NCBI GenBank assembly: GCA_012270555.1
Contig: JAAXIC010000018.1
Coordinates: 84,315 to 148,314 of the forward strand
DNA: 64,000 bases
Reading direction: 5' to 3'
Source: Chloroflexota bacterium
GTDB taxonomy: Bacteria > Chloroflexota > UBA11872 > VXOZ01
Position numbers and translations under genes: made by a program
The notes under the pieces: generated by a model
Databases searched by the model: none
The model's input: the letters and a program-made list of their open reading frames with translations, nothing else
Told to the model about the DNA's origin: nothing
Shown here: one piece after another, positions 49,969 to 59,833 of the stretch
Layout of the letters: each line of letters starts with the position of its first letter
How positions within the stretch are numbered: the stretch's first letter is position 1

Positions 49969-52900
49969 CTACCGCATAGGGTCTCCGGCGAGAATGAGTA
50001 CCCTTGCTATGTCCGGCATTTCTTCCACGCGGCCCGATTCGGCGTTCCACGCTAATCGTTGCCGCTGGAAGTACTGCACGGTGCGTCCCAGTTCAGGGTC
50101 GTGGAATTCCCCGGTTAAGGGAAAGCCGAACCGTTCCACGCCGCCATTGGCGTTGAAGTACGCCAGGAACCCGTGCGCCACGTAGTGGCCGGTCTCCGGG
50201 AAGTACCGTACTGTTGGCGGCAACTCCTCGCTTGGTTCCGCCGCCCGCGGTTGATGCGCGTCCCACAGCGTCAACAATTCATCGCCCAGCCGACCCAACG
50301 TCACTGCAGCGGGAGTCCCGGCGAGATGCGGACGGTACTCGAAGCGGGCCTTCTCGAAGTACTGCACCGTCAGCCCGGCTCGTTGAAACTCATTGGTCAC
50401 CGGGTAGCCGAACCGCGCCACCCCGCCGTGGGCGTCGAAGTACTCCTTGAAGGCGAAGCCCACGTGCTTGCCGGTGGTGTAGTAGTAGCGCATGCCGCTC
50501 TCCAGGTCTCGGCTCGGCGGTGTTGCCGCAATCACGCCGAAGAGACCGAGTTGCTGTGCGGCGCCGATCAGATGATCACCGTCGCTGCGGGTTGGCAGCG
50601 GCTGCCACTGTTGCTGCGCCGCGTCCCACCGCGCCCAGTACACGTCGGCGTGCGTCACACCCGGCGGCAGCCGCGATCCAGGCAGATATACGCGCAATTC
50701 CAGCGGCTTGTCCAGATGCGTAATGGCAGCGCCGTTGGCATCGAGCAGCCGGAGCACCGTGACCGTATTGCCCACCAGGCTCCGCACCACGCCGTTGTCG
50801 TTTTCCCGGCGTTTTACGAACTGCTCGCCTATGCGCACCCTGGGCGCCATGTCCAACATTGCCGTCGTGTTACCAACCGGCGCGCGCTCGAGCGGCGCTG
50901 GCGGGGCGGCTACCAGATACGCGGAAAAGGTGCTCTCCGTGACACTTGTCATGTCCGCGGGCGCCCGTATCTGCGGCGAGAGCATGACTGTTCCACCCAT
51001 GAAGTCGAGCAACAATGGGTACAGCGGCGATTGCGGGTTGAACGTATTCCAGTAGGTGACGTTCAGGGGCGTAGCGGCCGGCACAACGCGCACTTCCCTG
51101 GCAGCCGCGATGCCCACCGACGCCGGCTGTCCGGCGGGCCACGGCACGGATTGTAGCGTCAGCGACGGCGCATGCAGTGCCGACACGTAGCTGGCGTGGG
51201 TGGTCACGGGGCGGTATTCGTCCTCGCTGACTTTCAGTCTGCCGCTCACGGTGATCATGAGCGGGAGCGGCTCCGGCCAGGCAAGGGTGAGAGGTTCGAG
51301 CCGGACGGTCTCACCGCGTATGCCGTAGACCCGCCCCACAGCCAATGCTGCCGGCTGCCAGCGGACGTGCGCCGGTTCGTAGGCGAGACGCACAACCACG
51401 GTCTCGCCGGGCCTGAGTCTGCCGTCGTCGACGTCCTGGCCTGCGATGCCGAGCGTGGGGGACGACCAGTGTAGTTTGGAAAGCGACCAGTAGCGGCTGG
51501 TGTTCGTGATGATGAGCGTGTAATTGGCGGCTTGCCCGACGGCTACCGGCTCCTCGCTCATTCTCAACTCGACCTGCAGCGGCGAGCGCGACGGTGGGGC
51601 CGTCACCGTGGCGAGGATTTCCTCCTCGACGCCGCTTTCGTCGTTGACGCCGCCGGCGTCCGTGACACCGTTTTCATTTGAGGCCGCCGTTGACGCAGGA
51701 ACGGCCACAGTGGATTCTGAGTCAGTTTCGACGTGGGTGAGGGCCACCGTGCCGGTCTGCGTGCTGGACACGATGACGGAGAACATCGCTGGTTCCCCGC
51801 GGAAGTTTGCCGGTTGGTAGGGGAGTTCCACCACGGCGCTCTCGCCGGGGCGGAGCCTGCCGTCGTCGCCTACTTGGCCACGTCTGCGCAGCGTGGGTGA
51901 CCACCACTCCAAGTTACTCAGCCAGCGATGCCGGCCAACGTTAGTAATGGTGAGCGTGTAGTTGGACGCTTGCCCATCGTTGGCGGGTTCCAGGCTTCGT
52001 TTCAATGCGACGCGCAGCAGCGTTCTAGGCGGCGGTCCCGCCGTTGCTCTATACGTGACTTCGTCTGTGACGCCGAGATTGCCTTCTATGGAGTCTTCGT
52101 TATGCGACCTTGCCTGTGGCCATTCGTCACCCGCGAACGTGCTAGGCGCCAACGCCCGCACGTCCGCCATGTGGGTAACGGTCACGGCGTCGGTCTCTTC
52201 GCTGTCGGCGATTACCGTGAGGGGCAGGGGCGCCGGCCAGGGCACTACCAAGCGCGTCGGTTGCGTGGTTGTGCCGTCAATGAGGACCTGGGAGAGCGCG
52301 AGCTCCGCCGTGCCGCGGCGGGGGCTGAGCGGCCCATAGGCGAGTTGCAGTTTGACCGACCGGCCGGGCTTAAGCTCGCCAGGCGGGTCCCGCGGCCAGG
52401 CGGGGATGAGCGTCTGCGGGCCTACACCCAGCGTTGGCAGCCGCCAGGTGATGTCGGTCAGCGTCTTTTCTCCTCCCGTATTCTTGAGCGTCAGGGTGCA
52501 ACTTAGCGTTTCTCCCTCGGTCAGCGGGCCGGTGGGACACGTCAACGTGACGGTCAAGCGCGGCGGCCAGTTGTTCTCGTCATTTGAGTTGTGCGGATTG
52601 CCGGGCGAATTGTGCACAGCCCTCGTGCAGTCAATGGGTTCGTCCAGCTTGACCGGCAGCCCGGACATGCTGTCTGGAATGCCTCCCGTAAGCTGGTTGC
52701 CTCTGAAATCCGCGTCCTCCAGGGCCGTGAGTGCACCGAGGGATGCCGGGATGGTGCCGGTAAACTGATTGCACTGGAGGCGCAGCCGGGTCAGGTTGAT
52801 GAGGTTACCCAACTCAGAGGGTATGGAGCCGCTCAAGTGATTGAATTGCAAGTAGAGCCGTTTTAGCTGGGCCAGATTGCCCAACTGAATCGGGATTTCG

Positions 52901-54144
52901 CCGCTCAACAGGTTTTTGCTTAGCAAGAGGTACTGCAGTTTAGCCAGGCCGCCCAACTCGGTGGGTATGGAGCCGCTCAACCGATTTGAGTCCAGGTCCA
53001 GGTCAATTAAGTTGCTGAGGTTGCTCAACTCAGGGGGTATGCTGCCGGTCAACTGGTTTTCGTACAGGTAAAGTTTCTGCAGCGCAGAGAGATCGCCCAA
53101 CTGCGTGGGTATGCTGCCGGTTAACTGATTGTCGTGCAGCCAAAGGTCTTTCAGCGCGGAGAGGTTGCCCAACTCCTCAGGGATGCTGCCGCTCAACTCA
53201 TTGTCATACAGGTATAGATTAGTCAGATTGGTAAGGTTGCCCAACTCCTCAGGGATCCTGCCACTTAACTGATTGGCGCCAAGATTCAGTAAAGTTAGCG
53301 CGGAGAGGCCGCCCAACTCCTTGGGAATGCTACCGCTTAAGCGATTGGTAGGTAGGTGCAGGTGGGTCAGCTTCGTAAGGTTGCCTAGCTCTTTGGGGAT
53401 ACTGCCGCTCAACATATTGTCCTGCATCTCTAGTTTCGTAAGCTCAGAGAGGCTGCCCAATTCTTGGGGGATGCTGCCGCTCAGCTTATTGTGCTGAAGG
53501 TTCAAGACGAGGAGCGCGGAGAGGTTGCCCAACTGCGTGGGAATGCTGCCGTTGAGACTCCTACTGCCCACTTCGACCCTTATGACACGTTGCGGTGTGA
53601 GGCCACTGAGCGCAATTCCGTTCCAACTGGAGATGCTCGTGTTCGCGTCCCAGTTCAGGGTGGCGGTGCCCTTCAAGGTGTCTTCCCCGGCCAGCAGCGC
53701 GGCGCAATCGGCCACTAACCCCGTGTTCGTCTTGTCGGAGACCGCGCTGCCGGTAGCGCAGGCGGAGGCGAAGGTTGCGGTGGTGGAGAATTGCGCGGCG
53801 GCGAGGTTATTGGCGCTGTCGCTGATGCTCTGCGCCACCCCGGCGGGCACGTCCACCGTGACGTTCCCGTTGTAGCCGGCCGTCGGCGCGATGGTCACCT
53901 TGTAGACGGTGGTGCTTTCCGCCGTAAAGCCGGTGGCGCTGCCGTTCCCCACCGTGACCTCGCTCTGCGTGAAACCGGTGACGCCTTCCGAGAAGGTGAC
54001 GGTCACCTCGAACGACGCGCCGGTGACTTCCGATGGACCGGTGATGGTAGGGGTTGCCGCCGCCGCCAGCGCGCTCTCGGCGAGGCCGGCGGCGCTAAAC
54101 AGCAGCGCCAGCAAACAGACTAGTGTCCGAGCGGTCTCCCTCAT
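49969..54144 (-). CDS. Secreted plant-type LRR protein with Ig-like and GYPVTNEF-type modules
   Basis: The 1391-residue protein starts with a signal peptide (LVCLLALLFSAAGLAESALA). Residues of about 30-125 form a bacterial Ig-like domain. An LRR N-cap follows (DCAALLAGEDTLKGTATLNW....ISSWNGI), then about twelve 24-residue repeats at 190-500 with LxLxxNxLSGSIPxELGxLxxL, thirteen GxIP motifs in all, as in plant receptor-type LRRs. Residues 505-1200 are repeated beta-sandwich-like regions (LTITNVGRHRWLSNLEWWSPTL and its near copy LIITNTSRYWSLSKLHWSSPTL). The C-terminus has two modules (FGYPVTNEF and FGFPLTGEF) common in Chloroflexota. It is probably a surface or secreted binding protein. Confidence 0.88.
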   Translation of the reverse strand: MRETARTLVCLLALLFSAAGLAESALAAAATPTITGPSEVTGASFEVTVTFSEGVTGFTQSEVTVGNGSATGFTAESTTVYKVTIAPTAGYNGNVTVDVPAGVAQSISDSANNLAAAQFSTTATFASACATGSAVSDKTNTGLVADCAALLAGEDTLKGTATLNWDANTSISSWNGIALSGLTPQRVIRVEVGSRSLNGSIPTQLGNLSALLVLNLQHNKLSGSIPQELGSLSELTKLEMQDNMLSGSIPKELGNLTKLTHLHLPTNRLSGSIPKELGGLSALTLLNLGANQLSGRIPEELGNLTNLTNLYLYDNELSGSIPEELGNLSALKDLWLHDNQLTGSIPTQLGDLSALQKLYLYENQLTGSIPPELSNLSNLIDLDLDSNRLSGSIPTELGGLAKLQYLLLSKNLLSGEIPIQLGNLAQLKRLYLQFNHLSGSIPSELGNLINLTRLRLQCNQFTGTIPASLGALTALEDADFRGNQLTGGIPDSMSGLPVKLDEPIDCTRAVHNSPGNPHNSNDENNWPPRLTVTLTCPTGPLTEGETLSCTLTLKNTGGEKTLTDITWRLPTLGVGPQTLIPAWPRDPPGELKPGRSVKLQLAYGPLSPRRGTAELALSQVLIDGTTTQPTRLVVPWPAPLPLTVIADSEETDAVTVTHMADVRALAPSTFAGDEWPQARSHNEDSIEGNLGVTDEVTYRATAGPPPRTLLRVALKRSLEPANDGQASNYTLTITNVGRHRWLSNLEWWSPTLRRRGQVGDDGRLRPGESAVVELPYQPANFRGEPAMFSVIVSSTQTGTVALTHVETDSESTVAVPASTAASNENGVTDAGGVNDESGVEEEILATVTAPPSRSPLQVELRMSEEPVAVGQAANYTLIITNTSRYWSLSKLHWSSPTLGIAGQDVDDGRLRPGETVVVRLAYEPAHVRWQPAALAVGRVYGIRGETVRLEPLTLAWPEPLPLMITVSGRLKVSEDEYRPVTTHASYVSALHAPSLTLQSVPWPAGQPASVGIAAAREVRVVPAATPLNVTYWNTFNPQSPLYPLLLDFMGGTVMLSPQIRAPADMTSVTESTFSAYLVAAPPAPLERAPVGNTTAMLDMAPRVRIGEQFVKRRENDNGVVRSLVGNTVTVLRLLDANGAAITHLDKPLELRVYLPGSRLPPGVTHADVYWARWDAAQQQWQPLPTRSDGDHLIGAAQQLGLFGVIAATPPSRDLESGMRYYYTTGKHVGFAFKEYFDAHGGVARFGYPVTNEFQRAGLTVQYFEKARFEYRPHLAGTPAAVTLGRLGDELLTLWDAHQPRAAEPSEELPPTVRYFPETGHYVAHGFLAYFNANGGVERFGFPLTGEFHDPELGRTVQYFQRQRLAWNAESGRVEEMPDIARVLILAGDPMR

Positions 54145-54762
54145 CTGGCGTCACGATCAAAGTAGCAAGAAAATCACGATTCAGGTGCGTTCACGGCTTG
54201 CACTACTTTCCGCAACGCTCAAACCAGTGGGCCGCTCCGGCTTCAAGCTCTCGTCGGCCCGCGCCGGACCCGCGAAGAACCACACCGCGGCAAGAAGCAT
54301 GGTGAGGAAGAAAGTAAAGGCCAATACCGGCCAGTATCTAAAACGTGCGATAGTAGCAGGAGTAGCCACTGCGAGCACCACCCTCTCAGTCCACTAGAGC
54401 TTGAAAATAAGACAGTATGCGAAACACGATAAGTACAGAAGTATAGCGCAACGAGAATCATACAGATACCCGAAGAGTACTGTCAAATTCAAATTTCGGC
54501 CCGTGACTCTTCCAGCGCATGGTCAGACCTGATGGGTAGCCCCGGCGCCAACTCGCTACAGCGCTGTAGCATGGTTGGCTTGAGCGTTGCGAGCACGTGA
54601 AGAGGGCCTATGGGAAGTAACGTTGCCGGCTGCGAGTTATTCCTTGCAGCACCAACACGCCCACCACAGTTCTGGAGTACAATAATGTATGCAGGAGGCG
54701 TGTGGGCACCCGTGCCCGCTTCCCTACAGAATGGTTCGCCGCAGGAAAATTGAGAGACTGCT
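54145..54762. other. Intergenic region with a possible broken secreted-protein fragment
   Basis: Apart from the 66-residue ORF at 54181-54381, nothing recognisable is seen. The part next to leuC contains its promoter, but no clear -35/-10 pair stands out. Confidence 0.5.
54181..54381 (-). pseudogene. Truncated secreted-protein start (signal segment plus Fn3-like beginning)
   Basis: The 66-residue GTG ORF has a transmembrane or signal stretch (YWPVLAFTFFLTMLLAAVWFFAGPARADE) followed by SLKPERPTGLSVAESSAS, a phrase typical of the beginning of a fibronectin type III domain, and then stops. It may be the 5' remnant of a larger surface protein whose body has been lost. It lies 36 bases upstream of the LRR gene on the same strand. 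Confidence 0.35.
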
Positions 54763-56163
54763 ATGGCTGGAAAGACGCTGTTCGAGAAGATTTGGGAAAG
54801 TCACGTGGTGCATGAGGAGCCAGACGGGCCGGCGCTGCTCTACGTGGACTTGCACCTGGTGCATGAAGTCACATCGGCGCAGGCGTTCGAGGGGCTGCGG
54901 CTGAGCGGCCGCACCGCGCGGCGGCCTGAATTGACGGTTGCGACCGTCGACCACAACGTGCCTACGGCGGACCGCGGCGCGCCCATCGCGGACGACATAT
55001 CCCGTCGGCAGATCGAGGCGATGGAGCAGAACGCCACCGAATTCGGCTTGACGTTCTACGGCTATCGCAGTCCGAACCAAGGCATTGTGCACGTCATCGG
55101 GCCGGAATTGGGCTACACGCAACCCGGCAAAGTGATTGTCTGCGGCGACAGCCACACCTCCACCCACGGCGCGTTTGGCGCCTTTGCGCTGGGTATCGGC
55201 ACCTCGGAAGTGGAGCACGTGCTTGCCACCCAGTGCCTCATTCAGAAGAAGCCCAAGACCATGGAAGTACGGGTGGACGGCGACCTACCCCAAGGCGTGA
55301 CCGCCAAAGACATCATTCTCGGCATCATTGGGCATATCGGCGTGGACGGCGGCGTGGGCTACGTAATCGAGTACACCGGCGAGGCGATACGGTCGCTCTC
55401 CATGGAAGGGCGCATGACCGTCTGCAACATGTCCATCGAGGGCGGCGCGCGCGCCGGCATGATCGCGCCCGACGAGAAGACGTTCGCGTATCTCAAGGGT
55501 CGCAAATATGCGCCGCAGGGGGCCAATTGGGATGAGGCGCTCGCCTACTGGCGGACGCTGGCGACCGATGCCGACGCCGCCTACGATAGCGTGGTGAAGA
55601 TCGACGCCGCTACGCTCGCGCCGCACGTCACCTGGGGCACCAACCCCGGCCAGGTGGTGCCCGTGACCGGGTCCGTGCCTAGTCCGGGCGAGATGACATC
55701 GCCGGAGGAGCAAGCTGCCACAGAGCGGGCATTGACCTATATGGGACTAGAGGGCGGCACGCCCATTCAGGACATTGCCGTAGACCGCGTCTTCTTGGGA
55801 TCGTGCACCAACGCGCGCCTGGAAGACCTGCGGGCGGCGGCCGGCATCGTGCATGGCAAGCGGGTCCACCCCGACGTTAGGGCGATGGTGGTGCCCGGCT
55901 CGACCCTGCTCAAGCAGAAGGCGGAAAGCGAAGGGCTCAATGAGGTCTTTCAGGCCGCCGGTTTCGAGTGGCGCGAGGCCGGTTGCTCCATGTGCCTGGG
56001 CATGAACCCGGATATTCTCGCTCCCGGCGAGCGCTGCGCTTCGACCTCCAACCGCAATTTCGAGGGCCGCCAGGGCAAAGGCGGACGCACCCATCTTGTC
56101 AGTCCGCAGATGGCCGCCGCTGCCGCGATTGCGGGGCGCTTTGTGGACGTGCGCGAGTGGTGA
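54763..56163 (+). CDS. leuC: 3-isopropylmalate dehydratase large subunit
   Basis: The 466-residue aconitase-fold protein isomerises 2-isopropylmalate to 3-isopropylmalate with LeuD in leucine synthesis. It shows [72 protein letters not shown], and the 4Fe-4S ligands in [13 protein letters not shown] and [38 protein letters not shown] is the family end. leuD follows after about 120 bases. No leuA or leuB is in the window. Confidence 0.96.
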   Translation: MAGKTLFEKIWESHVVHEEPDGPALLYVDLHLVHEVTSAQAFEGLRLSGRTARRPELTVATVDHNVPTADRGAPIADDISRRQIEAMEQNATEFGLTFYGYRSPNQGIVHVIGPELGYTQPGKVIVCGDSHTSTHGAFGAFALGIGTSEVEHVLATQCLIQKKPKTMEVRVDGDLPQGVTAKDIILGIIGHIGVDGGVGYVIEYTGEAIRSLSMEGRMTVCNMSIEGGARAGMIAPDEKTFAYLKGRKYAPQGANWDEALAYWRTLATDADAAYDSVVKIDAATLAPHVTWGTNPGQVVPVTGSVPSPGEMTSPEEQAATERALTYMGLEGGTPIQDIAVDRVFLGSCTNARLEDLRAAAGIVHGKRVHPDVRAMVVPGSTLLKQKAESEGLNEVFQAAGFEWREAGCSMCLGMNPDILAPGERCASTSNRNFEGRQGKGGRTHLVSPQMAAAAAIAGRFVDVREW

Positions 56164-56281
56164 GAGAAGTGGCGTCGGCCCTAAACTCTGGTGGGCGAGG
56201 ACTGCGGCTAATGTCCGAGCGTGTGATGATTGATGGCCTAGTTAGACGCCCCATTGGAATTGTTGGCACAAGGAAATAGAA

Positions 56282-56890
56282 ATGGAACCATTTGTAAAAC
56301 ACAGCGGCAAGGTAGCCGCCCTCGACCGCGTGAACGTCGATACCGACCAGATCATCCCCAAGCAGTTTCTCAAGCGGATCGAGCGTACGGGCTACGGTCC
56401 ATTTGCGTTCTTCGATTGGCGGTACTTTGAGGACGGCACGACGCCCAACCCGGACTTTGAGTTGAATGACGCGCGCTACGACGGCGCGACGATCCTCGTC
56501 ACCGGCAGAAACTTCGGTTGCGGCTCCTCGCGGGAGCACGCGGCGTGGGCGCTCAAAGAGTACGGGTTTCTCGCCATCATTGCCCCGAGCTTTGCCGACA
56601 TCTTTGCCAATAACGCCGTGGAGAACGGCATGCTGACGGTGGTGCTGCCGCCGGATGACGTGGCAGAGTTGACGCGGCGGGCGCAGACCATAGACGGTTA
56701 CCAAATCACGGTGGACCTGGCGAACACGACGATCCAAGACAACCAGGGCTTTACGGCGACGTTTGCGGTCGATCCCACCGTTCAGCACCGCTTGCTCCAC
56801 GGCCTGGACGCGGTCGGCCTCACCTTGCAGCAGGAAGCTGCCATTGCCGCTTTTGAGGAGCGGCGTCCGGCTTGGCTCACTGTTTCCTGA
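56282..56890 (+). CDS. leuD: 3-isopropylmalate dehydratase small subunit
   Basis: The 202-residue swivel subunit partners LeuC. Diagnostic motifs are VNVDTDQIIPKQFLKRI, GPFAFFDWRY, FGCGSSREHAAWALKEYGFLAIIAPSFADIFANNAVENGMLTVVLP. AAGGAAATAGAAATG supplies the start. A hairpin terminator follows 35 bases after the stop. Confidence 0.95.
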   Translation: MEPFVKHSGKVAALDRVNVDTDQIIPKQFLKRIERTGYGPFAFFDWRYFEDGTTPNPDFELNDARYDGATILVTGRNFGCGSSREHAAWALKEYGFLAIIAPSFADIFANNAVENGMLTVVLPPDDVAELTRRAQTIDGYQITVDLANTTIQDNQGFTATFAVDPTVQHRLLHGLDAVGLTLQQEAAIAAFEERRPAWLTVS

Positions 56891-56925
56891 CCGGACATTG
56901 CAGCGTTAGCCGTTATTGGCAGAGG

Positions 56926-56950
56926 CCGCACCGGAAAACCGGTGCGGTCA
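56926..56950. terminator. Bidirectional terminator between leuD and the FAH-family gene
   Basis: CCGCACCGG AAAA CCGGTGCGG is a perfect 9-bp stem with a tetraloop, followed on the plus strand by TCATTTAG. It sits between two convergent genes and can serve both strands, weakly on the minus strand. Confidence 0.65.
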
Positions 56951-57004
56951 TTTAGTTGTCATGAGTACGGTTGACCGTTCATGACTGGCGCGGTTGAGTG
57001 CGGT

Positions 57005-57913
57005 CTACTCGTCGGCGGTCAGTTGGCGCACCGGCGTCGCGAGCAGGCCGATTTCGGCGATCTCGATCTCCACAACGTCGCCGGCCCGCAGCGCGGCGTC
57101 TTCCGTCACGATGATGCCCGTGCCCGTGCTTACCACGGTGCCCACCGGCACCGGGTTATTGCGCACGAGATACGCGGTCAGGGTCTCGAACGGGTGGCGG
57201 ATCTGGTCGGTATTAGCGGAACTCTCGAAGATCACCGCGCCGTCGCGGCGGATGCGTGCCGTGATCTCCAGATGGTAGGGGTCGGTGATTTCACCCGTCG
57301 TGACCAGGGTCGGCCCGAGGGCCGTGCAGCCGAGGAAGATCTTGGACTGCGGCAGGTAGAGAGGATTCTCGCGCTCGATGTCCCAGGCCGACACGTCATC
57401 GCAGATCGTATACCCGATAATCTCATTCTCGAAGCCCAGCACGTAGGCGAGCTCAGGCTCCGGCGCCGTGAAGCTGGAATCGACGCGAATACCGATGGGC
57501 TCATTCGGCCCGGCGCAGTGCTGCGTGTCGCCTTTGTAGAAGATCTCCGGGCGGTCGGATTGGTAGACCTTGTCGTAGATGCCCATGGGCCCTTCCATGT
57601 CGGCGTCACGAAATTCCGCGCTGCGGCGGTAGGTCACACCACAGCCCCAGACTTGCGGTGGGAATAAGGGCATGGTGAGCCTCGGTTCGTCCGGCTCGAG
57701 GAGTTCTGCATATGCATGCGCGCCGCCGGAGGCGTCGGCAAGCCGGTCGGCAATTACGTCGTCGAGCGAGCGGCGCTGCCGGCGGGCCTCATCCACAAAG
57801 TCGAGCGTGGTCGTGAGGTCTTGTTCCGGGTCGGTGATGTCGATAACCTGTTCGTCTTGCACGACGCCGACGCGAATGCGCGAATCAACATCATAGTACT
57901 GCACTAGTTTCAC
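57005..57913 (-). CDS. FAH-family enzyme, 2-keto-3-deoxy-sugar-acid dehydratase type
   Basis: The start is GTG at 57913 after GAGGAG. The 302-residue protein has the fumarylacetoacetate hydrolase fold: VWGCGVTYRRSAEFRD, IFYKGDTQHCAGPNEPIGIR, metal-binding APEPELAYVLGFENEIIGYTICDDVSAWDIERENPLYLPQSKIFLGCTALGP. The stretch DIERENPLYLPQSK matches 2-keto-3-deoxy-D-arabinonate dehydratases rather than fumarylacetoacetase. Dehydration of a 2-keto-3-deoxy aldonate in non-phosphorylative pentose breakdown is therefore the best guess. The enolase-superfamily gene at 43740 could supply such a substrate. Confidence 0.8.
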   Translation of the reverse strand: MKLVQYYDVDSRIRVGVVQDEQVIDITDPEQDLTTTLDFVDEARRQRRSLDDVIADRLADASGGAHAYAELLEPDEPRLTMPLFPPQVWGCGVTYRRSAEFRDADMEGPMGIYDKVYQSDRPEIFYKGDTQHCAGPNEPIGIRVDSSFTAPEPELAYVLGFENEIIGYTICDDVSAWDIERENPLYLPQSKIFLGCTALGPTLVTTGEITDPYHLEITARIRRDGAVIFESSANTDQIRHPFETLTAYLVRNNPVPVGTVVSTGTGIIVTEDAALRAGDVVEIEIAEIGLLATPVRQLTADE

Positions 57914-57939
57914 GGTTTAGCTCCTCATTAGGCAGATGG

Positions 57940-57977
57940 ATTCCGCGCCCCCGTGCGGGGGCGAACTTTCGCGGGAA
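57940..57977. repeat. Long REP-like repeat with nested palindrome CGCCCCCGTGCGGGGGCG
   Basis: Outer ATTCC...GCGGGAAT ends match the REP family, and a perfect inner CGCCCCCG TG CGGGGGCG hairpin is inserted. It lies upstream of the FAH-family gene. Confidence 0.75.
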
Positions 57978-58045
57978 TGACGGATAGTGGGCCGACACAC
58001 AAATAACACCGCACTTGTCGATGAATCGTCACGGGACAAGCGCCT

Positions 58046-58786
58046 CTATATTACTTCTTTCACGATGCGGATGCCGTTCAGCGCCATGCTGTAGAGAAAT
58101 ACGAGATGCAGCAGGTCGCCGTCGTGGGGCATCACGCCGATGGTTTGCGCTACGCTAACGGGGAGGTCGTACGTTTGCACGCAGTTTTCCGGTACCACGA
58201 CCTGACAGTCGCGCTGGGCGGCGTTGGCGGTGAGGCGCAGGTGCATGGCCGTCTGATAGACGCAGAGGTCCGTGCAATCGCCGATGACGAGAAAATAGCG
58301 CACCTCGGCATGTTGCTCGAGCCAGTCTTGCAATACGGTGCCGTACGCGGGATGGAGAGAGTTCTTTGCCACAATCGTGAAGTGTTCGGCAGCAGGCAGG
58401 GCGGCCAGTTCCGGTACCGTTTTGGATTCGCTCTGTCCTTCTATGCAGTGCGGCCCGAACTGGGCGAATTCCAATGCGTCAGGCCGATGGGTGTCCTGGG
58501 GCAGCAGGAAGTGGCGCACGCCGCGGGCGTAGGCGCGCTCAATGACATCCCGCACAGGCGCAATAAGTGCATTCACCCGGTCGCCCGCCAACGGGCCCTC
58601 GTGGCAGAACCCATTCACCATGTCCACCACAAAGACGGCGACGTTCTGTGCCGCCACGCCGTTTGCGGACCAATCCGCCGCTAGGTCGAGCGTTTCCAGA
58701 GCGGCGTGCCAGTCCGCCAGATATTCCAGGAACGCATCGCTGCTCAGGTTCTGCGCTCTGGTGCGCTCCGGCATGAGCGTGCTCAT
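58046..58786 (-). CDS. Isochorismatase-family hydrolase, nicotinamidase-like
   Basis: AAGGAGG six bases before the ATG at 58786 fixes the start; the protein has 246 residues. Its catalytic triad is complete: Asp in VFVVDMVNGFCHEG, Lys in IVAKNSLHPAYG, and Cys in VIGDCTDLCVYQTAMHLR. A DTHRPDALEFAQFGPHCIEG segment provides the metal-site Asp/His residues typical of nicotinamidases. Hydrolysis of nicotinamide or a related amide is likely. It is a different subgroup from the isochorismatase-like gene at 10858. Confidence 0.85.
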   Translation of the reverse strand: MSTLMPERTRAQNLSSDAFLEYLADWHAALETLDLAADWSANGVAAQNVAVFVVDMVNGFCHEGPLAGDRVNALIAPVRDVIERAYARGVRHFLLPQDTHRPDALEFAQFGPHCIEGQSESKTVPELAALPAAEHFTIVAKNSLHPAYGTVLQDWLEQHAEVRYFLVIGDCTDLCVYQTAMHLRLTANAAQRDCQVVVPENCVQTYDLPVSVAQTIGVMPHDGDLLHLVFLYSMALNGIRIVKEVI

Positions 58787-58849
58787 GTGCTGCCTCCTTG
58801 CTGCAATCCGCCCTGTCAATATTCTTCGGGACGCTGCAAGCCCCTCCTG

Positions 58850-59626
58850 CTACGCCAGCAGTATCCGTATCTCTTCACCGACGTCGATGTCCAACGTTCG
58901 CGCGGCAGGCGCGCTGGGCAGAGCGAATTCAATGCGACCGCCGCTATTCACCACCGCTATGAGGCCATTGCCCGCGGCATAGTGCGGCGTAATGCCGCGA
59001 ATCTCCAGGTCGCGCACGCGAAAGCGAACGTCTTTGGTCTCCTTACCCAGGTCTTCCAGCCGTAGGTTGGTAATCAGGTTACCAAAGCGATCGATGTGGA
59101 TCACTTCGCCGCGAATCTCATCGCCACACCGTTGAGGCTGGGGCCAGGAAAGCCGCTCCATGCGGGCCGTCCTTGTTCCCAGTCGCTCAGGCCGGACGCC
59201 ATTCGCCAGGTGGGCGGCTGCGGGCGCGAAAACGTCACGTCCGTGAAACGTCGCGCTCACGGCGGGCCGCCAGAATTCCGGTCTATCCAGCGTGTAGATG
59301 CGCGCCGCGTCAATGCGGGGAACAATACTGGTGAGCACACCATTGTCCGGGGCGAGAAACCGCCCGTGCACGGTCTCGACGAGAATGGCCGCCCGTTCGC
59401 TGCCCACGCCGGGGTCCACCACGGCGACGTGGATAGCATCCGGCGGAAAGTATGGAATTGCCGTCTCCAGCGCGAACGTCCCCGACCGGATGTCGTGCGG
59501 GGGTATTCCATGGGTAATATCAACGAGGGTTGCGTGCGGGGCCAAGCTCAGGATTACGCCCTTCATCGCGCCTACAAAGCCGTCGGCAGTACCAAAGTCG
59601 GTGGTGAGAGTAATGATTGTCGCCAT
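58850..59626 (-). CDS. SAM hydroxide adenosyltransferase (DUF62 family)
   Basis: The 258-residue protein belongs to the chlorinase/fluorinase-related family that hydrolyses S-adenosylmethionine to adenosine and methionine. Motifs are ITLTTDFGTADGFVGAMKGVI, VDITHGIPPHDI, VAVVDPGVGSERAAI, FLAPDNGVL, TFHGRDVFAPAAAHLANG and HIDRFGNLITNL. The Asp, Arg and His of the conserved water-activating triad appear present. It precedes the nicotinamidase-like gene by 63 bases on the same strand, so the two are probably co-transcribed. Confidence 0.9.
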   Translation of the reverse strand: MATIITLTTDFGTADGFVGAMKGVILSLAPHATLVDITHGIPPHDIRSGTFALETAIPYFPPDAIHVAVVDPGVGSERAAILVETVHGRFLAPDNGVLTSIVPRIDAARIYTLDRPEFWRPAVSATFHGRDVFAPAAAHLANGVRPERLGTRTARMERLSWPQPQRCGDEIRGEVIHIDRFGNLITNLRLEDLGKETKDVRFRVRDLEIRGITPHYAAGNGLIAVVNSGGRIEFALPSAPAARTLDIDVGEEIRILLA

Positions 59627-59833
59627 GGAGCGAAAAGTCTAGTAAAGCTCTTGACAGTCCTATATTGCCTGCTATGCTGGAGAAAAGCAAGAGGCTGGAT
59701 GGGATGCCGGTCGAGATAGGGCAAGGCACGACACGGAATGGCGCTCTCGTGCTCGCGGCCAGGCTGCTCCGCGCGCGTGGTCGCGGGCGCAGCGATCAAG
59801 CGCGGCCAATTAAGGCGGAGCACACTTGCGCCG

